Shown in pieces: positions 1 through 8,606 of a stretch of 64,000 nt of DNA. Both the position numbers and the translations under genes were made by a program. The notes below the pieces were generated by a model. That model had not been told where the DNA came from, searched no databases, and saw only the letters and a list, made by a program, of their open reading frames with translations. The stretch's first letter is position 1. Each line of letters begins with the position of its first letter. Origin of the DNA: Hellea sp965224755 (lineage in GTDB: Bacteria > Pseudomonadota > Alphaproteobacteria > Caulobacterales > Maricaulaceae); contig OZ245061.1 in the NCBI GenBank assembly GCA_965224755.1, positions 1 through 64,000 on the forward strand, given 5' to 3'.

Positions 1-1731
1 CTGTTATCAGGCCTTGTCCTGGCCGGCTATTTTTTCTTATTTGCAGGCCCGGCCGGCAAAAAAGCCGCCGAAAAGGCCGCGCTTGAAAAAGAACAGGCCA
101 CCATAACACAGCCGGCACTTATCGTTGAGCCCGTCAAATCCCGTGATGTTTTGATCTCAAGTGGTAACCGCATCAAGATTGACAGCCCGGCCTTTACGGG
201 CTCCTTCCTGACCACAGGCTCGCGCTTTGATGATATCTCACTGAAAACCTATGATGCCACGCTTGACCCTGCGGATGGCCCGGTTGTTCTGCTCACCCCC
301 GAAGGCGCAGAGCAGTCCTCTTATATTATGGATAATTGGACGTCTGTGGACGGCGGCCTCGGCGCCAATACGCCATGGCAAGTCACCCAAGGCGATGTAT
401 TGACCCTCACAACGCCCGTCATTTTACAATATGAAAATAACGGCGTCTCTGTGCAGCGCACCATCACGGTGGACGACGCCTTTCTGATCACCTTAACGGA
501 TAGAGTCACCAACACCTCATCCACCGAGAAAACCGTGACCCGCAAGGGCGTTTCCCGGCAACATAACCTTCCCGACGGGCTGACTAATTTCTTCATCTTG
601 CAAGAAGGCCCCATCGCCATTGTTGACGGCAAATATAAAGACATGAAATATAAAGGCCTTAAGAAAAAAGGCACTTGGCGCGAAGCGGGCGAGAGCGGCT
701 GGGTCGGCCTCACCGATAAATATTGGCTGACCGGCGCGATTGCGCCTCAAGGCAAAGCCATGACAGCAGATTTCAATTTCAAGACCATCAATGACCAAGA
801 TGTCTATGAAGCCGCCTATACGCTTGCGCCTGTCACGCTGACGCCCGGCGCAACAATCGAATCTGTCGGCTATGTCTATGCCGGGGCGAAAGAACGCACA
901 CTTTTGGCAAAATATGAAAAAGAGCTCGGCATTGCGCAAATGGAACGCGCGATTGATTGGGGCTTTATCGGCATCATCGTCAAACCGATGAGCACGGCCT
1001 TGACATTTCTGGGCACTAAGCTCGGCAATTTCGGTGTCGGTATTTTGGTGCTGACCCTCGGCATCAAAATTGTGCTCTTCCCGCTCTTTAACAAACAATA
1101 TGAGAGCCAAGCCAAGATGAAAAAGGTGCAGCCCAGGCTAAAGAAAATTCAAGCGCGTCACAAAGACGACCGCGTGAAACTACAGCAGGAAATGATGGCG
1201 CTCTATAAGAAAGAAGGCGTCAATCCGGCAGCAGGGTGCCTTCCTATCATACCCACAATCTTCGTCTTTTTTGCTCTCTATAAATCTGTGTTTATCAATA
1301 TTGATCTGCGCCACGAAGCTTTCTTTGGCTGGATCCGTGATCTCTCGGCTAAAGACCCACTCTCTATCCTAAATGGTTTTGGCCTCTTCCCATGGGACGG
1401 CGTTCCGCCCGGCTTCTTGGCCTTCTTCGCCATTGGCCCGCTCGCCATACTCTACGGCATATCCATGGCCTCGATCTATACGCTGACCCCGCAAAGTGCC
1501 GGCGCAGGCGAGCAGGCCGAAATGATGGCGAAGATGATGAAATTCATGCCGTGGATATTCATGTTCATCCTCGCGCCCTTCGCTACCGGCCTCTTGGTTT
1601 ACTGGGTGTGGAACAATGTTCTGTCTTTCCTTCAGCAATATTACATCACGCGGAAATTTAAGGTCGATACGCCTGTTGATGTTTTCTGGCGCAAAATCAC
1701 GGGTAAAGAGGCGCCAGCCTCCGAAGAATAA
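1..1731 (+). CDS. yidC: Membrane protein insertase YidC (5' end outside window)
   Basis: YidC inserts and folds inner-membrane proteins, alone or with SecYEG. The reading frame is open from base 1, so only the first residues are missing; 576 residues are visible. The visible start is the N-terminal membrane helix (LVLAGYFFLFAGPAG), followed by a charged linker and the beta-rich periplasmic domain (about residues 50-310). The conserved YidC/Oxa1 core follows: the membrane segment around GILVLTLGIKIVLFPL, the coiled cytoplasmic loop rich in Lys and Gln (QAKMKKVQPRLKKIQ), and the closing helices ending near GLLVYWVWNNVLSFLQQY. A TTG at 151 could be mistaken for a start but would remove the anchor helix. 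The stop overlaps the engB start (TAATG), which suggests translational coupling. The yidC-engB-argB order is common in alphaproteobacteria. Confidence 0.97.
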   Translation: MLSGLVLAGYFFLFAGPAGKKAAEKAALEKEQATITQPALIVEPVKSRDVLISSGNRIKIDSPAFTGSFLTTGSRFDDISLKTYDATLDPADGPVVLLTPEGAEQSSYIMDNWTSVDGGLGANTPWQVTQGDVLTLTTPVILQYENNGVSVQRTITVDDAFLITLTDRVTNTSSTEKTVTRKGVSRQHNLPDGLTNFFILQEGPIAIVDGKYKDMKYKGLKKKGTWREAGESGWVGLTDKYWLTGAIAPQGKAMTADFNFKTINDQDVYEAAYTLAPVTLTPGATIESVGYVYAGAKERTLLAKYEKELGIAQMERAIDWGFIGIIVKPMSTALTFLGTKLGNFGVGILVLTLGIKIVLFPLFNKQYESQAKMKKVQPRLKKIQARHKDDRVKLQQEMMALYKKEGVNPAAGCLPIIPTIFVFFALYKSVFINIDLRHEAFFGWIRDLSAKDPLSILNGFGLFPWDGVPPGFLAFFAIGPLAILYGISMASIYTLTPQSAGAGEQAEMMAKMMKFMPWIFMFILAPFATGLLVYWVWNNVLSFLQQYYITRKFKVDTPVDVFWRKITGKEAPASEE

Positions 1732-2366
1732 TGACTGAGTTGTCAAAATCTGAGCTTGAAGCCGGGCGGATGCTTTTTGCCCGCGAGGTCACCTTTATGC
1801 TCAGCGCGGTTAGCCTCGAAACATTGCCGCCCGCCTCCCTGCCCGAAGTGTGCTTTGCCGGGCGCTCCAATGTCGGCAAATCCAGCCTGATAAACGCCCT
1901 GACCAACCGCAAAGATATGGCGCGGGCCTCCAATACGCCGGGCCGGACGCGGGAGCTTAATTATTTCAATGTTGATGACCGTCTTCGCGTCGTCGATCTC
2001 CCGGGCTATGGCTACGCTAGAGCCTCCAAAGCCGATATTGCACGCTGGACGAAACTTACGCGCGAATTCCTGCGCGGGCGGGCTCCGCTTCGCCGCATTT
2101 TCATGCTGATTGACAGCCGCCACGGCGTCAAAGATTCCGATATAGACGTTATGGCCATGCTCGACGAAGCCGCCGTGACCTATCAGCTTATTCTGACCAA
2201 AGTCGATAAGCTGAAAAAGGGCGAGCTTGACAAGATGCAAGCCAAAACCGCCAAAGTCATCGCCAAGCGCCCCGCCGCTTTTCCGCAAGTTATCGCAACA
2301 TCGTCAGTCAAAAAAGACGGGCTTGATGTGCTTAAGGCCGAAATTGCGACATTAGCCAATCCCTAG
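1731..2366 (+). CDS. engB: Ribosome biogenesis GTPase EngB (YihA/YsxC)
   Basis: EngB is a small GTPase needed for large-subunit ribosome assembly. The 211-residue protein shows the G motifs in order: G1 GRSNVGKSS, the switch segment TPGRTRELNYF, G3 VDLPGYGYA, G4 TKVDK and a G5-like ATSS near the C-terminus. The N-terminal extension of about 35 residues (EAGRMLFAREVTFMLSA) is normal for the family. The ATG shares one base with the yidC stop codon, so the two are probably co-translated. About 65 bases separate it from argB. Confidence 0.96.
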   Translation: MTELSKSELEAGRMLFAREVTFMLSAVSLETLPPASLPEVCFAGRSNVGKSSLINALTNRKDMARASNTPGRTRELNYFNVDDRLRVVDLPGYGYARASKADIARWTKLTREFLRGRAPLRRIFMLIDSRHGVKDSDIDVMAMLDEAAVTYQLILTKVDKLKKGELDKMQAKTAKVIAKRPAAFPQVIATSSVKKDGLDVLKAEIATLANP

Positions 2367-2433
2367 AGCCTGTGATAATTTAACTTATCTTTGGCCAATA
2401 TATTCTTATAACGGACGCAAATCACTTATTGGG

Positions 2434-3303
2434 ATGACCATGCTAAAACGGCGCAAAAATGAAACCGGCTGGACCAGCGCGCAGACGCTGTCCGAAGCCC
2501 TGCCCTTTATCCAGCGCTATAGCGGCCAAACCATTGTCATCAAATTTGGCGGCCATGCTATGGGCGACCCTGAACTAACGCAGAAATTCGCCCGCGATGT
2601 TGTCCTGCTTAAGCAGTTCGGTGTTCGCCCTGTCATCGTCCATGGCGGCGGGCCGCAAATCGGCTCGATGCTGGAGCGGCTTAATATTAAATCCGAATTT
2701 GTCAACGGGCTGCGCGTCTCGGATATGGAAACCGTCGGCGTCGCCGAAATGGTGCTCTCCGGCGCAATTAACAAATCTATCGTTCAAGCGATTAACGAAG
2801 CCGGCGGACGCGCTGTCGGCCTCTCCGGTAAAGATGCCAATCTTATCACCGCCAAAGCCAAAGACGCAAAGCTCGGCTTTACAGGCGAGCCTGTCGCGAT
2901 TGATACCTCAGTACTCGATGTGCTCGCAGCGGCTGATCCCGGTTTTATTCCCGTGGTTTCGCCGATTAGCGGCGGCGAGAACGGAACCTCCTATAATGTC
3001 AATGCCGATACGGCAGCGGGCGTTTTGGCCGGCGCGCTTAAAGCCTCCCGCCTGATGCTGCTGACCGATATTGAAGGCGTGATGGACAAAGATAAGAACC
3101 TGCTGACCAATCTCTCCGCGGATGAAGCGCGCGGCCTAATGAAAGACGGCACGGCGCAAGGCGGCATGATCCCGAAACTGAGCACCGCGATTGACGCGGT
3201 TGAAGCCGGCGTCGAAGCCGTGGTTATTCTCGATGGCCGCCGCGCGCACGGTCTTTTGGTCGAGCTTTTCACCGATCAAGGCGCAGGAACATTGATCGGA
3301 TGA
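2434..3303 (+). CDS. argB: Acetylglutamate kinase
   Basis: ArgB phosphorylates N-acetylglutamate, the second step of arginine synthesis and usually the step inhibited by arginine. The 289-residue amino-acid-kinase fold has the Lys-Gly motif VIKFGGHAM near residue 35, the substrate-binding loop VIVHGGGPQIGSMLERL, and the C-terminal segment GGMIPKLSTAIDAVEAGV. The extended N-terminus before the kinase fold (about 30 residues) resembles that of arginine-sensitive, hexameric NAGKs, so feedback control is likely (inference). Two in-frame ATGs (2434 and 2440) are possible starts. The stop overlaps the next gene as ATGA. argD, argF and argH lie 12-20 kb downstream. Confidence 0.97.
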   Translation: MTMLKRRKNETGWTSAQTLSEALPFIQRYSGQTIVIKFGGHAMGDPELTQKFARDVVLLKQFGVRPVIVHGGGPQIGSMLERLNIKSEFVNGLRVSDMETVGVAEMVLSGAINKSIVQAINEAGGRAVGLSGKDANLITAKAKDAKLGFTGEPVAIDTSVLDVLAAADPGFIPVVSPISGGENGTSYNVNADTAAGVLAGALKASRLMLLTDIEGVMDKDKNLLTNLSADEARGLMKDGTAQGGMIPKLSTAIDAVEAGVEAVVILDGRRAHGLLVELFTDQGAGTLIG

Positions 3304-4361
3304 AACTTGCGGCTCTGATAGCCCTGTTTGCGGCATTAGCCCCGCTTGCATATGCCCAAGAGGCAATAGTTACGGACGCCGCGGTAACAACGCCTCCCGC
3401 TTGGGAAATCTGCAACGAAACCTCTTATATATTGCGCATTGCTACGGCTGTGATGCGCGGCGGGGTGATGACGCCCAAAGGCTGGGACCGCGCACGTCCC
3501 GGACAATGCCTAGCCGTTGAAGCGCCTGAAAATTCGCCGCGCTATGTTTTTGCCGAAAGCGAGCTACTTCATCAGGGCGGTATTCATGAATGGAAAGGCG
3601 ATGTCCCGCTCTGTACGGCGCGCGCAGATTTTACCGCTGACGCGACGCGAAGCTGCGCCATGCAAAATCTGGAAACTCAGGCGTTTCTCGCCGTCAATCC
3701 CGACGAGCCGCGCACCACCTTAATTGAGCCTGATAATTTCGGCCTGAATGCCGAGACAGCGGGGCTGCAGCGCCTCCTGCGCGATAACGGCTATAAGGTG
3801 ACGCGTATTGACGGCCTGCCCGGACGGCGCACGGCGCGCACACTCCGGGATTTTCGCAAAGAGATGAAATTGCCGGGCGATCTGGCCAATGCCGAAATGA
3901 TTGACGCCCTTGCCGGCCAAGCGCAACAAAAACGCTCTGAAATCGGATTTGAAATCTGCAACACAAGCTCGGCCCGGGTCTGGACAGCCCTAGCGACGCG
4001 CAATGAGGGAACATGGCAATCGCGGGGCTGGTGGACGGTGGAGCCGGAGAGCTGTCTGCGGCCTTTCACCAAATCCCTGCAAGGCACGGAAGCGCATTTT
4101 TATGCACTACAAGAAAACATCACGACGGAAGATGAAGAAACCGTGACCGGAGAGGATAAGCGCTTGCGTTCGGCCTCGGCCACGCCGGCGCAATTCTGTG
4201 TTGCCGAGTCGAAATTTGCGGCGCTGGGCCGGGAATATTGCGCCGAAGCCGGATATGCCGTGGCCAATTTCCGCCCCCTGCCGACTGAAAAGGACGGGGC
4301 GAAAGTCACGCTCACCGATCAGGATTTTGCCGAACCCAGCCCCGTCGGTCTTCGCAGATAG
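3300..4361 (+). CDS. Exported protein with two DUF1036 domains flanking a peptidoglycan-binding-like domain
   Basis: The 353-residue protein starts with a signal peptide (MKLAALIALFAALAPLAYA). Two related segments, near residues 35-125 (WEICNETSYILRIATA, then GWDRARPGQCLAV) and 216-330 (FEICNTSSARVWTALA, then GWWTVEPESCLRPF), match the Cys-rich DUF1036 pattern. Between them, residues about 145-205 (GLQRLLRDNGYKVTRIDGLPG, then RRTARTLRDFRKEMKLPG) resemble a PG_binding_1 repeat. It is therefore probably a periplasmic protein that contacts the cell wall; no enzyme motif is visible. It overlaps argB by four bases (ATGA), so it is expressed with a metabolic gene although the roles look unrelated. 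Function is unknown. Confidence 0.85.
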   Translation: MKLAALIALFAALAPLAYAQEAIVTDAAVTTPPAWEICNETSYILRIATAVMRGGVMTPKGWDRARPGQCLAVEAPENSPRYVFAESELLHQGGIHEWKGDVPLCTARADFTADATRSCAMQNLETQAFLAVNPDEPRTTLIEPDNFGLNAETAGLQRLLRDNGYKVTRIDGLPGRRTARTLRDFRKEMKLPGDLANAEMIDALAGQAQQKRSEIGFEICNTSSARVWTALATRNEGTWQSRGWWTVEPESCLRPFTKSLQGTEAHFYALQENITTEDEETVTGEDKRLRSASATPAQFCVAESKFAALGREYCAEAGYAVANFRPLPTEKDGAKVTLTDQDFAEPSPVGLRR

Positions 4362-4364
4362 ACC

Positions 4365-5060
4365 ATGGCGCAAAAAACTCAGGGTCTGGCCCATATCCGC
4401 AACTGGATTTTTGACCTCGACAACACGCTTTACCGCGCTGATGGTGAGTTTTTCTCCCAAATCGACCGCAAAATGACTGCCTTTATCAGCCGTTATCTCG
4501 CCTTGCAGCCAACTGAAGCGCGCAGGCTACAAAAGGAATATTTGGCCGAATATGGCACGTCTTTATCAGGCATGATGGCCATTCACGGCATGGACCCGGC
4601 GGAATTTCTCGACTATGTCCATGATGTCGATTTGGATGGGCTTGACCAAGATCCGAAGCTGCGGAAGAATATCGCAGCCCTGCCGGGACGTAAATTCATC
4701 TTTACCAATGGATCAAAAGGTCATGCTAAAAATGTCGCGAGCCATTTGGGTCTCTTCGATTTATTCGACGGCAGTTTCGGCATCGAAGACGGCGATTATA
4801 TGCCCAAACCTAAGCGTAGCCCTTATATCAAATTTTGCGATATTTACAATATTGACCCCAAAACCGCCATCTTTTTCGAAGACAGCGTAAAAAACCTCGA
4901 AGTCCCCAAATATATGGGCATGGCGACGGTGCTAGTCACCTCGAACGAAGATTGGAGCAACGAGCCCAAAATTACGAAGCCTACAGGCAGCACAAGACGC
5001 GCCAATTACGTGGATTATGTGACCAGCGATTTGGCGGACTGGCTAGGGGCAAACACTTGA
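4365..5060 (+). CDS. HAD-family hydrolase, pyrimidine 5'-nucleotidase type
   Basis: This 231-residue protein is a HAD phosphatase. Motif I is FDLDNTLYRA with the nucleophile Asp17 and acid Asp19, motif II is FTNGSKGHA, motif III is the Lys in YMPKPKRSP, and motif IV is IFFEDSVKNL. The helical cap and the NTLY signature fit the Sdt1-like pyrimidine 5'-nucleotidase group, which dephosphorylates UMP, CMP or damaged nucleotides; the substrate is inferred from family only. The ATG lies three bases after the preceding stop, so it belongs to the same transcription unit as argB and the DUF1036 gene. Confidence 0.88.
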   Translation: MAQKTQGLAHIRNWIFDLDNTLYRADGEFFSQIDRKMTAFISRYLALQPTEARRLQKEYLAEYGTSLSGMMAIHGMDPAEFLDYVHDVDLDGLDQDPKLRKNIAALPGRKFIFTNGSKGHAKNVASHLGLFDLFDGSFGIEDGDYMPKPKRSPYIKFCDIYNIDPKTAIFFEDSVKNLEVPKYMGMATVLVTSNEDWSNEPKITKPTGSTRRANYVDYVTSDLADWLGANT

Positions 5061-5091
5061 CCAATCCCCGCCCCATCCTTACTTAGCGCTT

Positions 5092-5613
5092 ATGACTATT
5101 CGGCCCATATTGACCGTGCCTAATCCTATCCTGAAACAGGTCTCCAAACCTGTCGAGACGGTGACGGACGCTACGCGCGCGCTGATGGATGATATGCTGG
5201 AGACGATGTACGATGCGCCCGGCATTGGCCTCGCCGCCATACAGATTGGCGTGCCGCTTAATATTATTGTTATGGACTTGGCCAAAGGCGATGACGAGAA
5301 ACCAAACCCGCAATATTTCATCAATCCCGAAATCCTTGAAGATGTCGAAGAACTAAAACCATATGAGGAAGGCTGCCTCTCCGTGCCGGATGTCTTTGAT
5401 ATGATTGACCGCTCCGAGCGGGTGAAAATAACCTATCTGGATTATGACGGCAAGCGCGTAACCGAATGGGCCGAAGGGCTTTACGGCGTCTGTATTCAGC
5501 ACGAGATGGATCATCTGAAAGGCATTGTCTTTATTGATTATCTCTCGCGCCTGAAACGTGATCGCGCGGTCAAGAAAGTGATCAAAGCCGAGAAGCTGAA
5601 AGCGACGGGGTAA
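5092..5613 (+). CDS. def: Peptide deformylase
   Basis: Def removes the formyl group from the initiator methionine of new proteins. The 173-residue protein has the three family motifs: GIGLAAIQ (residues 44-51), EGCLS (93-97, with the metal-ligand Cys95) and QHEMDHLKG (136-144, with metal ligands His137 and His141 and catalytic Glu138). Length is normal. fmt lies 133 bases downstream on the same strand; def-fmt pairing is a classic bacterial arrangement. A palindromic repeat fills the gap between the two. Confidence 0.97.
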   Translation: MTIRPILTVPNPILKQVSKPVETVTDATRALMDDMLETMYDAPGIGLAAIQIGVPLNIIVMDLAKGDDEKPNPQYFINPEILEDVEELKPYEEGCLSVPDVFDMIDRSERVKITYLDYDGKRVTEWAEGLYGVCIQHEMDHLKGIVFIDYLSRLKRDRAVKKVIKAEKLKATG

Positions 5614-5631
5614 TGCGAAATATTACAAACT

Positions 5632-5737
5632 CTGTCATTCCGGGGCGCGTAGCGAACCCGGAAGGCCGAGAATTTGCAAGCTCGCTTAAATTAAATACGC
5701 AACCTCTCGGCCTTCCGCGTCAAGCGCGGAATGACAG
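5632..5737. repeat. Intergenic palindromic repeat, family I copy 1
   Basis: Two long arms face each other: the left begins CTGTCATTCCG and ends CGGAAGGCCGAG (about 5632-5670); the right begins CTCTCGGCCTTCCG and ends CGGAATGACAG (5704-5737). The arms are imperfect complements, and the right arm holds its own small hairpin (CCGCGTCAAGCGCGG). It lies between def and fmt. Related termini recur at 20176-20319 and 33896-34042. Confidence 0.8.
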
Positions 5738-5746
5738 GGATTCATC

Positions 5747-6664
5747 ATGACTCTCTCCGTTGTCTTTATGGGCACGCCGGAATTTGCTGTGCCGTCCCTC
5801 GCCGAAATTCTGGCTTCCGGTTATGAGGTCGTAGCCGTCTATACCCAACCACCGCGCCGGGCCGGGCGGGGTAAACACCTGACCAAATCCCCTGTCCATC
5901 AATTTGCCGAAATTATGGGCATCCCCGTTAAGACGCCCGAGAGTTTTCGCAAGTCCAAGGTCATTGACGGGCTGGAGGGGCTCCATGCTGATGTCGCTTG
6001 CGTTGTCGCTTACGGGCAGATTCTGCCGATTAGAGCGTTGGAAGCCCCTAAATTTGGATGCCTTAATCTCCATGCTTCGCTACTACCAAGATGGCGCGGC
6101 GCGGCCCCTGTTCAGCGGGCGATTATGGCGGGCGACGCAGAGACTGGCGTGCAGATCATGCAAATGGCCAAAGGGCTGGATACGGGCGATATTCTGCTCT
6201 CGGAAATCACGCCGATTAAAAATACCGACACGGCGGAAAGCCTGTCAACTCGCCTCTCGCGCCTCGGAGCAGGCATGTGGCCGCGCGTGCTCGGCGGCTT
6301 AGAGCGCGGAGCGCTAAAACCAACGCCGCAAACCGGCGAGCCGACATACGCCCATAAAATTGACAAAGCCGAAGCGCGGATGGATTGGACGCGCCCTGCC
6401 GCAGACCTCGATTGCCACATTCGCGGACTCGCCCCCTTCCCCGGCGCGTGGTGCGAGATCGGCGGCAAGCGCGTAAAGGTGCATATGGCAAAGCCCGAAG
6501 AGGCCAGCGGCGAAGCCGGAACAGTTTTAGATGACACTCTCCTCATCGCCTGCGGCAAAGGCGCAATCCGCCTGACCGAAGTCCAGCCCGCAGGAAAAGC
6601 CAAAATGAGCGCGAAAGATTTTCTGCGCGGAACGCCCGTGCCCAAAGGCACACAACTCTCATGA
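5747..6664 (+). CDS. fmt: Methionyl-tRNA formyltransferase
   Basis: Fmt transfers a formyl group from 10-formyl-THF to initiator Met-tRNA. The 305-residue protein opens with VVFMGTPEFAVPSL, has the folate-binding and catalytic stretch NLHASLLPRWRGAAPVQRAI around residues 105-125 and the following GDAETGVQIMQMAKGLDTGD segment, and ends in a C-terminal tRNA-binding domain. It follows def on the same strand. Its stop overlaps the start of the next gene by four bases (ATGA). Confidence 0.97.
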   Translation: MTLSVVFMGTPEFAVPSLAEILASGYEVVAVYTQPPRRAGRGKHLTKSPVHQFAEIMGIPVKTPESFRKSKVIDGLEGLHADVACVVAYGQILPIRALEAPKFGCLNLHASLLPRWRGAAPVQRAIMAGDAETGVQIMQMAKGLDTGDILLSEITPIKNTDTAESLSTRLSRLGAGMWPRVLGGLERGALKPTPQTGEPTYAHKIDKAEARMDWTRPAADLDCHIRGLAPFPGAWCEIGGKRVKVHMAKPEEASGEAGTVLDDTLLIACGKGAIRLTEVQPAGKAKMSAKDFLRGTPVPKGTQLS

Positions 6665-7143
6665 CGCTGCGTGAGGCCATCCCGGCGGATAATGGAGAGG
6701 TTGCCACCCTGAATGATCTGGCCTTTGGCGGACCGGACGAGGCGCACATTCTAGGCAAATTGCGCGAGCACGGGGATGATGTCCTCTCACTTGTAAAAGA
6801 AAAAAACGGCGCGATTATTGGCCATATCCAGTTTTTTAAAATCAAGCTCGACGGGCGCGATATCGCAGCGGGCCTCGGGCCGATGTCGGTGCATCCTGAA
6901 TTTCAGAAACGCGGATATGGCGGAGCTTTAATTCGGCGGAGCCTTGACATCCTTAAACCGCTTCAAGACCAGTCCATCATTTTTGTTCTCGGCCATCCGG
7001 ACTATTATCCGCGTTTTGGCTTCTCTGCGGCGCTGGCAGGTAATTTCCAAGCCCCGTGGTCAGGCCCGGCCTTCATGGCCTTGTCATTATCAGATAGGGC
7101 TCCCCAATCCGGCGCGCTGACCTATCCAAAAGCCTTTTTCTAA
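6661..7143 (+). CDS. GNAT-family N-acetyltransferase (YhbS-like)
   Basis: The 160-residue protein has the acetyl-CoA-binding motif A of GNAT enzymes (GPMSVHPEFQKRGYGGALI, residues about 76-95, with the Q/RxxGxG/A pyrophosphate loop), followed by VLGHPDYYPRFGFSAA, a stretch typical of the YhbS subgroup. The substrate cannot be told from sequence. It overlaps fmt (ATGA) and truA (TAATG), so it is embedded in the def-fmt-truA unit. Confidence 0.87.
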   Translation: MTLREAIPADNGEVATLNDLAFGGPDEAHILGKLREHGDDVLSLVKEKNGAIIGHIQFFKIKLDGRDIAAGLGPMSVHPEFQKRGYGGALIRRSLDILKPLQDQSIIFVLGHPDYYPRFGFSAALAGNFQAPWSGPAFMALSLSDRAPQSGALTYPKAFF

Positions 7144-7880
7144 TGCCGCGCTATAAACTCACCATTGAATATGACGGCGGCCCTTATATGGGCTGGCAGT
7201 GGCAGGACCATGGGCCGAGCGTGCAAGGTGTTTTGCAAGCGGCGGCGGCGAAAATAAACGGCGCGCCGGTTAAAGTTTACGGCTCGGGGCGCACCGATAG
7301 CGGCGTGCATGCGCTCGGCCAAGCCGCACATATGGACCTGACCAAAGACATCCGCGCCGATAAAGTGCGCGACGCGATGAATTTTCATATGTCCAAAGAC
7401 CCCGTCACCGTGCTGGACGCCGAAATTATGCACGATGAATTCCACGCCCGCTTTGATGCGGTTGAACGGCAATATCTTTACCGCCTGATAGACCGCCGCA
7501 TGAAACTCTCGCTCGATAAAGGCCGCCTCTGGCGCATTCCGGTGAAACTGGACGCCGATGCCATGCACGCCGCCGCGCAGGTTCTCGTCGGGGAGCATGA
7601 TTTCTCGACGTTTCGCGATACCAAATGCCAATCCAAATCGCCTGTCAAAACCATAGACGAAATAACCATCTTGCGCGCCGGCGCAGAAATTCACTGTCAT
7701 TTCCGCGCCCGCAGCTTCCTGCATAAACAAGTGCGCTCCATCATCGGCAGCCTCGCCGAAGTCGGAACAGGCAAATGGAACACAGCCGATATGCGCGAAG
7801 TTTTGGAGGCCAAAGACAGAACAGAATGCGGCCCGGTAGCCCCGCCTGACGGGCTATATTTAACGCGGGTGAAATTCTGA
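7143..7880 (+). CDS. truA: tRNA pseudouridine(38-40) synthase TruA
   Basis: TruA converts uridines 38-40 of the anticodon arm to pseudouridine. The 245-residue protein has the catalytic loop GSGRTDSGVHALGQ with nucleophile Asp52, the N-terminal strand YKLTIEYDGG and the C-terminal signature HCHFRARSFLHKQVRSIIGSL. Its ATG shares a base with the stop of the acetyltransferase gene. It is the last gene of the plus-strand run that starts with yidC. Confidence 0.96.
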   Translation: MPRYKLTIEYDGGPYMGWQWQDHGPSVQGVLQAAAAKINGAPVKVYGSGRTDSGVHALGQAAHMDLTKDIRADKVRDAMNFHMSKDPVTVLDAEIMHDEFHARFDAVERQYLYRLIDRRMKLSLDKGRLWRIPVKLDADAMHAAAQVLVGEHDFSTFRDTKCQSKSPVKTIDEITILRAGAEIHCHFRARSFLHKQVRSIIGSLAEVGTGKWNTADMREVLEAKDRTECGPVAPPDGLYLTRVKF

Positions 7881-7906
7881 TAACGAGGTGTCATAAATAA
7901 GCGTTT

Positions 7907-8014
7907 CTCCCCCTCATCTTGAGGAGTGAGCGTTAGCGAACGTCTCGAAGGACTGTTGCCTCATTAAGCCGATCCTTCGAGTCCCGACGCTTTGCGTCGC
8001 CTCAGGATGAGGGA
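7907..8014. repeat. Intergenic palindromic repeat, family II
   Basis: The left arm (7907-7952) runs from CTCCCCCTCATCTTGAGGAG to TCTCGAAGGAC; the right arm (7971-8014) runs from GATCCTTCGAG to CTCAGGATGAGGGAG. The outer and inner parts pair, giving a long interrupted hairpin. It lies between the convergent ends of truA and the next gene, so it may also serve as a bidirectional terminator. CTCATCCTGAGG-type palindromes of this form are common in alphaproteobacterial genomes. Confidence 0.8.
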
Positions 8015-8039
8015 GTCTTTAACATCCCCCACGCTCCCC

Positions 8040-8606
8040 TCAAAACGCTTGCTCGAAGCCGAATAATATCACTACCAGCCCCATGGCATTGATAGTGCAG
8101 CCTATCAGTATCGCTGTGCCTAGCTTGAACGGAACTATGGTTTGCGCCAGGCGGATATCGATTAACAGGATGCCGAGAAATGCGGCGAGGGCGGCGTAAT
8201 TAGCTATTGCAAAAGGCAGTACACCCACGAGGTATAATCCGAATAATGCGGCGACGGTTAGGGCGAGCCAGAAGACGCTCCAATGCCGGGCCGTCACCCA
8301 AGGGCGGAAGCGGGTTTGCCGATCAAACACCATAGCAAAAATATAGGCGCAGGCCGAAAAGCACAGCAGATATAAAAGCAGGATAATTGCGAAAGGCGTT
8401 AGCGGGACGGCCCCGACCGCCTCTCCTAATGACTTTGCGCGTTCCACCTGCACCGCATGGGCGATGAGGTAAAAGGCTGGAATTGTCAGGATGAGCGCGA
8501 TGAAGCTTTGCTGTAGGCCTTTACGGGAGAGGTCGAAATGATCCGTCCAGTCGGCCCGACCCAAGAGCGCTTTGACGCTGCCGATTAGTGAGGCGACGGG
8601 GTTCAT
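8040..8606 (-). CDS. Multi-pass membrane protein of unknown function
   Basis: The 188-residue protein has about five hydrophobic segments (near residues 35-53, 68-92, 108-127, 131-150 and 164-184), for example FIALILTIPAFYLIAHAV and FAIILLLYLLCFSACAYIFAM. I recognise no family motif. The start overlaps the dapE stop by four bases (ATGA on the minus strand), so it is probably co-translated with dapE. No link to lysine synthesis is evident beyond this position. Confidence 0.75.
   Translation of the reverse strand: MNPVASLIGSVKALLGRADWTDHFDLSRKGLQQSFIALILTIPAFYLIAHAVQVERAKSLGEAVGAVPLTPFAIILLLYLLCFSACAYIFAMVFDRQTRFRPWVTARHWSVFWLALTVAALFGLYLVGVLPFAIANYAALAAFLGILLIDIRLAQTIVPFKLGTAILIGCTINAMGLVVILFGFEQAF

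Noticed and set aside
151..1731. yidC starting at TTG 151
   Set aside because: The frame is open to base 1 and includes the first membrane helix, so the true start lies outside the window.
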